Source: Allonocardiopsis opalescens (GTDB taxonomy: Bacteria > Actinomycetota > Actinomycetes > Streptosporangiales > Streptosporangiaceae). From it: a DNA stretch of 64,000 nucleotides. The notes below the pieces were generated by a model. It ran no database searches, had not been told where the DNA came from, and worked only from the letters and a program-made list of their open reading frames with translations. A program made the position numbers and the translations under genes. Shown here in pieces: positions 46,393 to 55,650 of this stretch (position 1 is the stretch's first letter; the number at the start of each line of letters is the position of its first letter). The DNA lies in assembly GCF_003002095.1 (NCBI RefSeq), contig NZ_PVZC01000003.1:651396-715395 (forward strand), read 5' to 3'.

Positions 46393-47622
46393 ATGATCGA
46401 CCCGCACCCGCACCCGCACCCGCACCCACACCCGCGCACCGGCCACCCACCCGCACCCGCGCCGACCACCCCCGAGGCGGCGCCGCCCCGGCTGCACTAC
46501 CTCGACAAGCTGCGCGTCCTGCTCACCGTGCTGGTGATCGCGCACCACGCCGCGCTCACCTACTCCGGCCTGCCGGTCTGGTACTACACCGAGGTCCCCG
46601 CCGACGGCAGCGGCCCGGTGATGCTCATGCTGATGGGCTACACCCAGTCCTTCTTCATGGGCGCGTTCTTCCTGGTCGCCGGGTTCTTCGTGCCCGGCGC
46701 CGCCGACCGCAAGGGCGGCCGCCGCTTCTGGCGCGACCGGCTGGTCCGCCTGGGCATCCCGGTGCTGTTCTTCCTGCTGCTGCTCCGCCCGCTGGTCAAC
46801 TTCCACGGCTACGACACCTTCGCCGGATACGCCGCCGAGGCCGGGCTGCCGGAGCTGCCCTACTGGATGTACTACCTGTTCACCTGGGACCCGGGCCCGC
46901 TGTGGTTCGCTGAGCTGCTGCTGGTCTTCTCCCTCGGCTACCTGCTGGTGCGCCGCTTCACCGCCCGGCGCCGCACGACCGGCGCGGTGTCCGAGGCCAG
47001 ACCGGCCGCGAGCCACCGGGTGCCCGGCCCGATCGACGTCGCCGTGTTCACCGCGGGCCTGATCGCCGTCACCTACCTGTGGCGGATCCTGGTCCCGACC
47101 GGCTCCTACCTGCCGTTCGTGGCGCTGCCCAGCCCATCCTTCCTGCCGCAGTACACCGCCCTGTTCGTCGTCGGCGTCTACGCCTACCGGCGCGACTGGA
47201 CGCGAGGGCTGACCGCCCGCGCCGGATGGGTGGGCCTCGCGGCGGCGCTCGCCGCCGGGCTGGTGCTCCGCCCGGTCACGCTCGGCTTCGCGGAGGGCCG
47301 CGGCTTCGGCCACGGCACCTGGGAATCACTCGTGGTCGCGACCTGGGAGTCGGTCTACGCCGTCGGGATCACCATCGCGCTGCTGGTGCTGATGAAGGCG
47401 CGCTTCAACCGACGCGGGCGCTTCGGCGACTTCCTGGCCGACCACGCCTACACCGTCTACATCACCCACCCGCTGGTGATGGTCGCGCTCGGCTTCGCGC
47501 TCAGCGCCGCCGAGCTGCCCGGCCTGGTGAAGTTCGCCGCCCTGGCCCTGCTCTCCGTCCCGCTGTGCTGGGGGCTGGCCTACGGAGTGCGCGCCCTGCC
47601 CTACGCGAAGCGGGTGCTGTGA
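46393..47622 (+). CDS. OafA-type acyltransferase-3 membrane protein
   Basis: A 409-residue integral membrane protein with about ten transmembrane helices. The acyltransferase-3 start is visible at about residues 35-60 (LHYLDKLRVLLTVLVIAHHAALTY), with the conserved His pair. RFWRDRLVRLGIPVLFF and YTVYITHPLVMVALG are also typical. It transfers acyl groups to extracellular glycans or lipids. The cytosolic N-terminus carries an unusual His-Pro alternating run (PHPHPHPHPHP, about residues 4-14), possibly metal-binding. It is convergent with coxG (16-nt gap). Confidence 0.85.
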   Translation: MIDPHPHPHPHPHPRTGHPPAPAPTTPEAAPPRLHYLDKLRVLLTVLVIAHHAALTYSGLPVWYYTEVPADGSGPVMLMLMGYTQSFFMGAFFLVAGFFVPGAADRKGGRRFWRDRLVRLGIPVLFFLLLLRPLVNFHGYDTFAGYAAEAGLPELPYWMYYLFTWDPGPLWFAELLLVFSLGYLLVRRFTARRRTTGAVSEARPAASHRVPGPIDVAVFTAGLIAVTYLWRILVPTGSYLPFVALPSPSFLPQYTALFVVGVYAYRRDWTRGLTARAGWVGLAAALAAGLVLRPVTLGFAEGRGFGHGTWESLVVATWESVYAVGITIALLVLMKARFNRRGRFGDFLADHAYTVYITHPLVMVALGFALSAAELPGLVKFAALALLSVPLCWGLAYGVRALPYAKRVL

Positions 47623-47638
47623 ACTTCGGGCGCCAAGC

Positions 47639-48409
47639 TCAGCCCCGGCGCCGCTTCACGATGAAGCGGATCAGCCAGAGCAGCACCAGCGCCCCGAGCA
47701 CCGCGGGCACCACCCGCTTCACCACCGGCCCGCCCGCCAGGTCGAACACGTCGATGGTGTCCTCCGGGCGCGGCGGCTCGTACAGGCCGCCCGCCGGGGC
47801 GTCCGCGCCGGTGCGGGGGCCCGGCTCGGCCGCGCTCGGCGAGGGCTCCGACACCTGGTCGGAGCCGATCGCGCCCGCCCCGGGCGCGGTGCCCGGCACC
47901 GCGGCCGCCGAAGCGGCGGCCGGGGCCTCGGCCCCGGCCGCCGTGGCGCCCGACGGACGGGCCCCCGTTAGCCGCTCGGCCAGGTTCGCGGCGAAGCGGT
48001 CGGCCAGTTTGGCGCTGACGTCGGCCATCACACCCCGGCCGAACTGCGCCACCCGCCCGGTCACGTTCAGGGTGGTGGCCACCCGCACCCGGGTGGAGGC
48101 ACCCTCGCCGTACAGCACCGCCCGCACCGTCGCCTTCGCGGTGCCGGAGCCGCGCGCCTCCTTGCCACTGCCCTCGATCACCACCGTGCCGGTGTCCTGG
48201 TTGCGCTCCACGAAGCGGGCCGAGCCCTTGTAGGTGACGGTGATCGGGCCGACCTTCACCTTGATCCGCCCGCTGAACTCGCCGTCGTCCACGGAGTCCA
48301 GGGTGGCCCCGGGCATGCACGGCGCCACCTGCTCCACGTCGACGAGCACCGGCCACGCCCGCTCGATCGGGACCGGAACGGTGAATTCGTTCTCCAGCTG
48401 AGTGCTCAT
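47639..48409 (-). CDS. coxG: CoxG-like SRPBCC protein with C-terminal membrane anchor
   Basis: A 256-residue protein. Residues about 1-145 form an SRPBCC/CoxG domain (FTVPVPIERAWPVLVDVEQVAPCMPGATLDSVDDGEFSGRIKVKVGPI). An Ala/Pro-rich linker and one transmembrane helix (VVPAVLGALVLLWLIRFIV) with a basic end follow. In Oligotropha CoxG recruits CO dehydrogenase to the membrane. It lies downstream of coxSLM but is separated by a terminator hairpin, so it may have its own promoter. Start ATG 48409. Confidence 0.88.
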   Translation of the reverse strand: MSTQLENEFTVPVPIERAWPVLVDVEQVAPCMPGATLDSVDDGEFSGRIKVKVGPITVTYKGSARFVERNQDTGTVVIEGSGKEARGSGTAKATVRAVLYGEGASTRVRVATTLNVTGRVAQFGRGVMADVSAKLADRFAANLAERLTGARPSGATAAGAEAPAAASAAAVPGTAPGAGAIGSDQVSEPSPSAAEPGPRTGADAPAGGLYEPPRPEDTIDVFDLAGGPVVKRVVPAVLGALVLLWLIRFIVKRRRG

Positions 48410-48511
48410 CGCGACCCGACGCCTCCGTTCGTGCACTTGCCCGGCGCTCCCGAACAGGTACCCAGTTTTGCCGACCTACCCTTACGCGCACCGCATCCCA
48501 GGGCGCGGGAA

Positions 48512-48537
48512 CGGGCCGGGCCCGAGAGCCCGGCCCG
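48512..48537 (-). terminator. terminator after coxM
   Basis: A perfect 10-bp stem, CGGGCCGGGC (48512-48521) and GCCCGGCCCG (48528-48537), with a 6-nt loop lies 10 nt beyond the coxM stop and before coxG. It probably ends or reduces coxSLM transcription. Confidence 0.65.
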
Positions 48538-48546
48538 CGGCACCCC

Positions 48547-49404
48547 TCAGCCGGACGCGGCCGCCGCCAGCGCCCGCCCGGTGAGCACCCGCGCCAGATG
48601 ACGACGGTAGTCGGCCTGGGCGTGCAGGTCACTCGGCGGGGCCGCCTCCGCGTCGGCCTGCTCGGCCGCGGCGCGCAGCGGCCCGGCCGCGAGCCCGGCG
48701 CCGGCCGCCGCCGACTCCGCCGCCCGCGCCCGCACCGGCACGGCGCCCATATTCGTGAGTCCGATCCGCGCCTCCGCGACGGCCCCGTCCCGCTCGCGCA
48801 CCGCCGCGGCGACCCCCACGACCGCCCACGACTGCGCCGTGCGGGCGAACTTCTCGTAGTGGAAGCCCCAGCCCGCCCACACCTTGGGCACCCGCAGCCC
48901 GGTCAGCACCTCGCCGTCGTCCATGGCGGTGGTCAGGTAGTCGACGAAGAAGTCCGCCGCCGCCAGCTCGCGCACCCCGTCCGGCCCGGACACGGCCATC
49001 CGCGCGTCCAGCACCAGCGCCACGGCCGGCAGGTCGCCCGCCGGATCCGCGTGCGCCAGCGAGCCGCCGATCGTGCCCCGGTGCCGCACCGCCGGATCGG
49101 CCACCGTCGCGGTCGCCCGCGCCAGCAGGGCGCAGTGCTCGCGCACCAGCGAGCTGTGCAGCACCTCGTAGTGGGTGGTGGCCGCGCCGATCCACAGGAA
49201 GTCGCCGTCGTCGCGCACCCCGCGCAGCTCGGCGATCCCGCCCAGGTCCACCAGGACCTCCGGATAGGCCAGCCGCATCCGCAGCAGCGGCAGCAGGCTC
49301 TGCCCGCCCGCCAGCACCTTGGCGTCCTCGCCGGCCTCGGCCAGCGCCGCCACCGCCCCGGCCAGGCTGTCGGGCCGGACGTAGTCGAAGGGCGCGGGGA
49401 TCAT
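48547..49404 (-). CDS. coxM: molybdenum hydroxylase FAD subunit (CoxM-like)
   Basis: A 285-residue FAD-binding subunit. It begins PAPFDYVRPDSLAGAVAAL and has the two FAD pyrophosphate motifs AGGQSLLP (about residues 32-39) and TIGGSLAHADPAGD (about 110-123). A CO_deh_flav_C domain follows. It passes electrons from the [2Fe-2S] subunit to acceptors. ATG 49404 overlaps the coxL stop (ATGA). Last gene of the operon. Confidence 0.93.
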   Translation of the reverse strand: MIPAPFDYVRPDSLAGAVAALAEAGEDAKVLAGGQSLLPLLRMRLAYPEVLVDLGGIAELRGVRDDGDFLWIGAATTHYEVLHSSLVREHCALLARATATVADPAVRHRGTIGGSLAHADPAGDLPAVALVLDARMAVSGPDGVRELAAADFFVDYLTTAMDDGEVLTGLRVPKVWAGWGFHYEKFARTAQSWAVVGVAAAVRERDGAVAEARIGLTNMGAVPVRARAAESAAAGAGLAAGPLRAAAEQADAEAAPPSDLHAQADYRRHLARVLTGRALAAAASG

Positions 49405-51785
49405 CGGGCACCTCCGTTCCGGGCGGCCGCGTCCCACAGCGCCCGCCAGACCCGCTCGGGCTTGCACGGCATCTCCACATCCGCCACCCCGTAGGGGCGC
49501 AGCGCGTCCACCACCGCGTTCACCACGGCCGGGGTCGACGCGATCGTGCCCGCCTCGCCGACGCCCTTGGCGCCCAGCGGGTTGCCGGTGGCCGGGGTCT
49601 CGGTCCGGTCCGTCACGAAGTCCGGCAGGTCCGCCGAGGACGGCAGCAGGTAGTCGGCCATCGTGGAGGTGAGCAGGTTGCCCTCGGCGTCGTGCACCGC
49701 CTCCTCGTACAGCGCCTGCGCGATGCCCTGCGCCAGCCCGCCGTGCACCTGCCCCTCCACGATCAGCGGGTTCACCACCTTCCCCACGTCGTCCACGGCG
49801 ACATAGGAGCGGACCGACACCCGGCCCGTCTCGGTGTCCACCTCCACCGCGCACAGGTGGGTGCCGTGCGGGAAGGAAAAGTTGTCCGGGTCGAAGGCGG
49901 CGTCGGAGTCCAGCGAGGGCTCCACCCCCTCGGGCAGGTCGTGCGCGGCGAACGCGGCCAGCGCCACCGCCTGGATGCCGACTGACGGCTCGGGCGTGCC
50001 GCGCACCGCGAAGGCGCCATCGGTGAACTCCACATCGCCCACATCCGCCTCCAGCAGGTGGGCGGCCAGCCGCCTGGCCTTGTCCACCACCCGCTCGCAG
50101 GCGCGCACCACCGCCGTGCCGCCGACCACCAGCGAACGCGAACCGTAGGTGTCCATGCCCCTGGGCCCCACCTGGGTGTCGCCCGACAGCACCCGCACGT
50201 CCTCGAAGGGCACCCCCAGCCGGTCGGCGACGATCTGGCTCCACGCCGTGGCATGGCCCTGGCCGTGCGGGGTGGAGCCCGTCACCACCTCCACCTTGCC
50301 CGTAGGCAGCATCCGCACCGACGCGTGCTCCCAGCCGCCCGCCGCATACGACAGCTCCCCGAGCACCCTTGACGGGGCCAGCCCGCACATCTCGGTGTAG
50401 GTGGAGATCCCGATGCCCAGCTGCACCGGGTCGCCCGCCTCGCGGCGCCGCGCCTGCTCCGCGCGCAGCTCTTCGTAGCCGAACAGCTCCACGGCCCGCG
50501 CGGTGGCCCGCTCGTAGTCGCCGGAGTCGTAGGTGAGCCCGCCGACCCCCGTGTAGGGGAACTCCTCGTGCCGGATCCAGTTGCGCCGCCGCAGCTCCAG
50601 CGGGTCCATGCCCAGCTCCGCCGCCAGCTCGTCCATGATCCGCTCGATCGCGAAGGTCGCCTCGGGGCGGCCCGCCCCCCGGTAGGCGTCCGTGGGCACC
50701 TTGGTGGTGAACACCCCGGTGCAGCTGAAGGCGTAGGCGTCCATCTTGTAGATGCCCGGGAACATGAAGGCGCCCAGGATCGGGATCCCCGGGGTGATCA
50801 GCATCAGGTAGGCGCCCATATCGGCCAGCAGGTCCACCTTGAGGCCGCGCAGCCGCCCGTCGCGGTCGGCCGCGATGGTGACGTCCTGGACCTGGTCGCG
50901 GCCGTGGTGGGTGGTCTGGAAGCCCTCGGTGCGCGACTCCGTCCACTTCACCGGCCGGTCCAGCCGCCGCGCCAGCAGCAGCGCCAGCACCTCCTCCGCC
51001 GTGACCTGGAGCTTGGAGCCGAACCCGCCGCCCACGTCGGGGGCGACCACCCGGATCAGGTGCTCGGGGATCCCGGTCACCATGGCCAGCATCACCCGCA
51101 GGATGTGCGGCACCTGGGTGGACGACCACAGCGTGAAGCCCTCGCCCTCGGGCGCGCAGACCACCGCCCTGGGCTCCATCGCCGCCGGGATCAGCCGCTG
51201 CTGCCGGTAGCGGCGGCGCAGCACCACCTCGGCGCCGTCGACGGCCGCCGCGATGTCGCCCGACTCGAAGGGCCACACGAAGCTGCGGTTGGTGCCCTTG
51301 TCCGCGTGGACCAGCGGCGCGCCCTCGGCCAGTGCCGCCGCCATGTCCACCACGGCGGGCAGCGGCTCGTAGTCCACCTCCACCGCCTCAAGCGCGTCGG
51401 CCGCCGCGTAGCGGTCCCGCGCCACCACGCAGGCGACCGCCTCGCCCACGTAGCGCACCTCCTCCACCGCCATCGGCGGGTGGTCGGGCAGCACGATGTC
51501 GGCGGTCACCGGCCACGCGCACGGCAGCGAACCCTGCTCGGCGGCGAGGTCGGCGCCGCTGAAGGCCGCCACCACCCCCGGCCGCGCCAGCGCCCCCGAC
51601 ACGTCGACGCTCCTGATCGCGCCGTGCGCCAGCGGGCTGCGCACGAAGGCGACGTGCAGCACGCCCGCCGGATCCAGGTTGTCGGTCCACCGGGTCCGGC
51701 CGGTCAGCAGCCGGGCGTCCTCCTTGCGCCTGCGCGCCCGGCCGATCTCGGGCACCCGCTCGGCCGCGTCCGGGGTGGCCGTCAT
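49401..51785 (-). CDS. coxL: form II CO-dehydrogenase-like molybdenum hydroxylase large subunit
   Basis: A 794-residue Mo-cofactor subunit. The MCD-binding motif VGGGFGSK lies at about residues 254-261, and the active-site motif reads AYRGAGR (about 370-376). Genuine form I CoxL has AYxCSFR there, with the Cu-binding Cys; AYRGAGR marks form II. Family members may oxidise aldehydes, purines or other substrates, and CO oxidation by form II is doubtful. The C-terminal GAKGVGEAGTI has the catalytic Glu. The start overlaps the coxS stop by 4 nt. Confidence 0.93.
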   Translation of the reverse strand: MTATPDAAERVPEIGRARRRKEDARLLTGRTRWTDNLDPAGVLHVAFVRSPLAHGAIRSVDVSGALARPGVVAAFSGADLAAEQGSLPCAWPVTADIVLPDHPPMAVEEVRYVGEAVACVVARDRYAAADALEAVEVDYEPLPAVVDMAAALAEGAPLVHADKGTNRSFVWPFESGDIAAAVDGAEVVLRRRYRQQRLIPAAMEPRAVVCAPEGEGFTLWSSTQVPHILRVMLAMVTGIPEHLIRVVAPDVGGGFGSKLQVTAEEVLALLLARRLDRPVKWTESRTEGFQTTHHGRDQVQDVTIAADRDGRLRGLKVDLLADMGAYLMLITPGIPILGAFMFPGIYKMDAYAFSCTGVFTTKVPTDAYRGAGRPEATFAIERIMDELAAELGMDPLELRRRNWIRHEEFPYTGVGGLTYDSGDYERATARAVELFGYEELRAEQARRREAGDPVQLGIGISTYTEMCGLAPSRVLGELSYAAGGWEHASVRMLPTGKVEVVTGSTPHGQGHATAWSQIVADRLGVPFEDVRVLSGDTQVGPRGMDTYGSRSLVVGGTAVVRACERVVDKARRLAAHLLEADVGDVEFTDGAFAVRGTPEPSVGIQAVALAAFAAHDLPEGVEPSLDSDAAFDPDNFSFPHGTHLCAVEVDTETGRVSVRSYVAVDDVGKVVNPLIVEGQVHGGLAQGIAQALYEEAVHDAEGNLLTSTMADYLLPSSADLPDFVTDRTETPATGNPLGAKGVGEAGTIASTPAVVNAVVDALRPYGVADVEMPCKPERVWRALWDAAARNGGAR

Positions 51786-52357
51786 CGCCCGGTCCCCCCT
51801 CCGGCCGGGGCGGACGCGTGCGCCGCCGACTCCGCGCCGGGCACCCCGCCCGGCAGCACGGCCGCCTCCGGCGCCGGGTGGATCCGGGCGCCCGGCGCGC
51901 CCATCTCCTCGGCGGCGGCCCGCACCGCGCGCACGATGTTGACGTAGCCGGTGCACCGGCACAGGTTGCCCTCCAGGCCCTCGCGGATCTCCGCCTCGCT
52001 CGGGTCGGGGTTCTCTCTCAGCAGGTCGACGGCGGCCATCACCATGCCGGGGGTGCAGTAGCCGCACTGGAGGGCGTGGCAGTCGGCGAAGGCGCGCTGC
52101 ACCGGGTGGCCGCCGTCCGGCGCCAGGCCCTCGATGGTGGTGATCGCGCAGCCGTCCGCCTGCACCGCCAGCATCGAGCAGCTCTTCACCGAGAGCCCGT
52201 CGACGTGCACCGTGCAGGCGCCGCAGTTGGAGGTGTCGCAGCCGATGGGCGTGCCCACCTTGCCCAGGCGGTCGCGCAGGTAGTGGATCAGCAGCAGTCG
52301 GGGTTCGACCTCATCCTGGTAGACGACGCCGTCGATGGTCGTGTGAACGCGGGGCAC
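51782..52357 (-). CDS. coxS: molybdenum hydroxylase [2Fe-2S] subunit (CoxS-like)
   Basis: A 191-residue iron-sulfur subunit. The plant-type [2Fe-2S] cluster uses [11 protein letters not shown] plus a later Cys (LSVKSC), and the second cluster uses CGYCTPGM and CRCTGY. It carries electrons from Mo to FAD. The last ~30 residues are an Ala/Gly/Pro-rich extension not usual in CoxS. GTG 52357 has GGGAGG 8 nt upstream; longer in-frame readings lack homology. First gene of coxS-coxL-coxM, all with ATGA-type overlaps. Confidence 0.93.
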   Translation of the reverse strand: MPRVHTTIDGVVYQDEVEPRLLLIHYLRDRLGKVGTPIGCDTSNCGACTVHVDGLSVKSCSMLAVQADGCAITTIEGLAPDGGHPVQRAFADCHALQCGYCTPGMVMAAVDLLRENPDPSEAEIREGLEGNLCRCTGYVNIVRAVRAAAEEMGAPGARIHPAPEAAVLPGGVPGAESAAHASAPAGGGTGR

Positions 52358-52571
52358 CCGCCCCACCTCCCTCTCCTGTCGCTGGCAGGGGCGCACCGAG
52401 GTGCGGGGCGGGGCCGGTGGCCGCGGGTAGGGACGCTTCGGGAATCTACGGACATCGGCCGAGCCCCTGCGGGCAAGGTAACTCCGTAACACGCCCGCAA
52501 CCAGACCCCGGCGGCGATCTTCCGGGGTGCGGCGGGCCGGGACCGGGGGGCCGCGCGGCCCGGCGCGGCGC

Positions 52572-52763
52572 TCAGTCGTCCTTGGGCCGCCAGCTCATCG
52601 CACGCGCCAGCCCGGCCGCGCCCAGGCCGATCAGCAGCGCCACCACCAGCCACAGCGGCTCGACCTGGACCGTGCCCCGGTTCTGCAGCAGCACGGCGAC
52701 GCCCAGGCCGAGGAAGAGCAGCCCGGCCAGCAGCGAACCGTAGTCAGGGCGACGGCGCGACAC
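52572..52763 (-). CDS. small two-helix membrane protein
   Basis: A 63-residue protein with two transmembrane helices (about residues 9-25 and 37-53) and charged ends (SRRRPDYG, SWRPKDD). Its GTG start overlaps the end of the PspC gene by 20 nt, so the two are translationally coupled. It probably belongs to the PspC/LiaF-like envelope module. No family function is known. Confidence 0.7.
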   Translation of the reverse strand: MSRRRPDYGSLLAGLLFLGLGVAVLLQNRGTVQVEPLWLVVALLIGLGAAGLARAMSWRPKDD

Positions 52764-54090
52764 GCGACACCTCCACCACGCCCACGGTGCTGTGCAGATC
52801 CAGCACGATCACCGGCGCCGCGTCGTCGGCCGGCTCCGCGGCCAGCGTCCGCCGCACGTCGAGATCGGCGCCGACGTGGTCGTCGCCGCCGATCGACGCG
52901 GCGCCGTAGCTCAGCGCGGTGCGCACCTCCACGTCCGCGCCCTGCGGCACCAGCACCTCCAGCAGCCCGAAATCGACGTCGGCGCCGACCGCCACCCGCT
53001 GCTCCGGCTCCAGCGGCAGCGCCGACAGGTCCAGCTCTCCCGCCCCCGCCTGCAGCGTGTAGACCGGCTGGACCTCGGCCGCCGACCGCGGCCGCCAGGT
53101 GACGTCGCTCAGCCAGGCGATACTCGGATCCATACTGCCGAACAGCAGCACCAGCGAGGCCATCGCGCCCAGCGGGATCAGCCCCCGGCCGTTGCCCACC
53201 CAGGTCGCCACCACCGCGAGCGCGCCGATCGTCATGACCATCCCGCCGACCGTGACCGTGAACCACGGCAGCCCCGCCGGCGGCGCCACCGAGGCGGCCA
53301 GCACCGCCCCCACCGCCGCCTCGATCAGCACCAGGCTGAACGCGACCATGCCCAGCGGCGCCCCCCGCTCGCGCCGCGCCACCCGCGCGGTGCGCACCGG
53401 GCGCGGGAGCCGCGGCGGCGCGTACGGCGGCACCGCGCTGTGCACGTCCTCCCACTCGTCGTCGGCGGCCGCCTTCCGCGGGATGTCCGGCACGGTGGCG
53501 CCCGGCGCGTACCCGGGCGCGGTCGCACCCGGCACGGTCGCGCCCGGCTCGAAGGCGCCCAGGTCGATCGGGCCGCCCTGCGCGGACACCGTCTGGCGCT
53601 GCGCCGGGTCGTAGTAGGACGGCTTCGGGGTGGTCGCGGGCGGCGGCGGGGCGGGCGCCGGGCTCGCCGCGCGCAGCCGCCGCGGCAGCCCGCGCAGCCG
53701 CTGCACCAGGTCAACGCCCCTGCTCCGCGCCACCAGCACCGCGAGCGTCAGCACCGTCGCGATCAGCAGCGTGCTCCAGCCCACCGGCGCCATCGACAGC
53801 AGCCCGAAGACCACCATGCCGACGCCGAGCAGCATCATCACCACGTCGTCGTCCAGGCGGCGGCGCAGCACCTGCTCGGCGGGGGCCGGGCCGCCCCGGT
53901 CGCCCGGCAGCATCAGCCACGCGGCCACGTACAGCACCACCCCGGCGCCGATCGCCAGCCCCAGCAGCGCGAAGGCCACCCGGATCAGCAGCGGGTCGAT
54001 CCCGGTGTAGCGGCCGATCCCGGCGCAGGTGCCGGTGAGCACGGCGCGGCCGTCGAAACGCCGCAGCCGGCGCCCCCGCTCGCCGGCCAT
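52744..54090 (-). CDS. PspC-domain membrane protein with LiaF-like C-terminus
   Basis: A 448-residue protein. The PspC domain (RRLRRFDGRAVLTGTCAGIGRYTGIDPLLIRVAFALLGL) is at residues 5-60. More transmembrane helices, a Pro/Ala-rich linker and a second membrane region of about four helices follow. The C-terminal ~130 residues are beta-rich (AGAGELDLSALPLEPEQRVAVGADVDFGLLEVLVP) as in LiaF/DUF2154 or DUF4097 domains. This layout is typical of actinobacterial envelope-stress modules. GAGGAGG lies 8 nt before ATG 54090. It is divergent from the PspC-histidine kinase. Confidence 0.85.
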   Translation of the reverse strand: MAGERGRRLRRFDGRAVLTGTCAGIGRYTGIDPLLIRVAFALLGLAIGAGVVLYVAAWLMLPGDRGGPAPAEQVLRRRLDDDVVMMLLGVGMVVFGLLSMAPVGWSTLLIATVLTLAVLVARSRGVDLVQRLRGLPRRLRAASPAPAPPPPATTPKPSYYDPAQRQTVSAQGGPIDLGAFEPGATVPGATAPGYAPGATVPDIPRKAAADDEWEDVHSAVPPYAPPRLPRPVRTARVARRERGAPLGMVAFSLVLIEAAVGAVLAASVAPPAGLPWFTVTVGGMVMTIGALAVVATWVGNGRGLIPLGAMASLVLLFGSMDPSIAWLSDVTWRPRSAAEVQPVYTLQAGAGELDLSALPLEPEQRVAVGADVDFGLLEVLVPQGADVEVRTALSYGAASIGGDDHVGADLDVRRTLAAEPADDAAPVIVLDLHSTVGVVEVSRVAPSP

Positions 54091-54319
54091 GGCCGCCGCC
54101 TCCTCGGTACCCACCGGTCGCCGCACCTCCTCGGTGTGTGGCCTGCTCGTCGGCTCGCCGCCGGACGGCCGCCCACCGTCCCATGGTCGCGCGCCGCGGA
54201 CCGCGCGGCCATCAGGGTTGCCCCTGAGTCCCCCCTGACGAGGGCCGCGGCGCACCCGTGCGCGGAACCGGGGCGGGCCCTGATGCGCCCCGGCGCCCCG
54301 GCGTGCCACGATCACTCAC

Positions 54320-55543
54320 GTGGTGACCACGCAGGAGGAGCTACCGCGCGCCCACCGGCCGCACGACGGCCGGCTGGTCAGCGGAGTGTGCGCGGGGATC
54401 GCCGCCCACCTCGGCCTCGACCCCGTGATCATACGGCTGGCCGTCATCGGGCTGAGCGTCGGCGGCCTGGGCGTCGCCGCCTACGTCGCGCTCGTCTTCT
54501 TCATGCCGCCCGCCCCCGCCGCCCCGCCCGACACCGACACGGCCGGCGGCCGCTCCGGCGCCACCGCCGCCCCCACCCGCGACCGGGGCCAGCTGCTCGC
54601 CTACGGCCTGGTCGCCGCCGGGTTCATGGTGCTGTCGATGCTGGTCACCCCCGGCTTCGACCCCGCCCTGTGGCTGATCGTCTTCGGCGCCCTGGGCACC
54701 GGCATCCTCTGGCAGCAGACCGACGCCGACGTGCGCGGCCGCTGGGTCGCCTCCACCAACTTCCGGGTCCGGCAGACCTGGGTGCGCAGCGTGGTCGGCG
54801 TCGGCCTGGTGATGGTCGGCGTCACCGGCTTCCTCGCCTTCCGCCAGGAACTCAGCGACGCCAGGGAAGGGCTCTCCGCCACCCTCGCCATCCTGGTCGG
54901 CGTCGGCGTCATCGCTGCGCCATGGGTGATCAAGCTGGTCCGCGAGCGCGACCGCGAGCGCCAAGAGCGCGTCCGCTCCCAGGAGCGCGAGGAGCTGGCC
55001 GCGCACATCCACGACTCCGTCCTGCACACCCTCACGCTCATCCAGCGCAATGCCGACGACCCCAAGGAGGTGCAGAAGCTGGCCCGCGTCCAGGAACGCA
55101 GCCTGCGCGCCTGGCTCTACCAGCGGCCCGCCGACGCCGAGACCACCGTCGCGCCCGCACTGGAGCGGCTGGCCGGCGAGGTCGAGGAGGCGCACGGCGT
55201 CGCCATCGAGGTGGTGTGCGTCGGCGACTGCCCCATCGACCCCAGCACCCGCGCCGTCCTCCAGGCCGCCAGGGAGGCCATGGTGAACGCCGCCAAGTAC
55301 TCGGGCACCCCCAACGTCTCCGTCTACGCCGAGGTCGAGCCGGAGGAGTTCATGGTCTTCGTCCGCGACCGCGGCCGCGGCTTCGACCTCGACGCCGTCC
55401 CCGGCGACCGCATGGGCGTACGGCAGTCGATCATCGGCCGGATGGAGCGGCACGGCGGCACCGCCCGGATCAGGACCGAACCCGGCGAGGGCACCGAGGT
55501 GCAGCTGAGGATCGCGCGCACCCGCGAGGAGGAGCCCGAGTAG
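54320..55543 (+). CDS. PspC-domain sensor histidine kinase
   Basis: A 407-residue kinase. The PspC domain (HDGRLVSGVCAGIAAHLGLDPVIIRLAVIGLSVGG) is at about residues 15-60, with four to five transmembrane helices to about residue 205. The kinase core lacks a classical HisKA: the phosphoacceptor is in EELAAHIHDSVLHTLTLIQ (about residue 230), and HATPase has EAMVNAAKYSG and DRGRGFD. With the response regulator 108 nt downstream it is a LiaRS/VraSR-type pair. CACGAT (54307-54312) ends 7 nt before GTG 54320, so it may be leaderless. Confidence 0.9.
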   Translation: MVTTQEELPRAHRPHDGRLVSGVCAGIAAHLGLDPVIIRLAVIGLSVGGLGVAAYVALVFFMPPAPAAPPDTDTAGGRSGATAAPTRDRGQLLAYGLVAAGFMVLSMLVTPGFDPALWLIVFGALGTGILWQQTDADVRGRWVASTNFRVRQTWVRSVVGVGLVMVGVTGFLAFRQELSDAREGLSATLAILVGVGVIAAPWVIKLVRERDRERQERVRSQEREELAAHIHDSVLHTLTLIQRNADDPKEVQKLARVQERSLRAWLYQRPADAETTVAPALERLAGEVEEAHGVAIEVVCVGDCPIDPSTRAVLQAAREAMVNAAKYSGTPNVSVYAEVEPEEFMVFVRDRGRGFDLDAVPGDRMGVRQSIIGRMERHGGTARIRTEPGEGTEVQLRIARTREEEPE

Positions 55544-55650
55544 CGCCCGGGCGCCCCGGCCGCGCCGCGACCGGCATCGGACACGGTCCGGGCCGGCCGA
55601 CGCTGTATCGTCGGCTGCGCAAGCAGCCAGACGAGAAACGGGGCAGCACC

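Noticed and set aside
49401..51785. Genuine form I CO dehydrogenase
   Set aside because: The active-site motif is AYRGAGR, not AYxCSFR, so the Cu-binding Cys is absent.
55613..55628. GGCTGC-GCAA-GCAGCC hairpin as a 5' leader element of the response regulator
   Set aside because: The predicted transcription start from the TATCGT box falls inside the hairpin, so it would not form intact in the mRNA.
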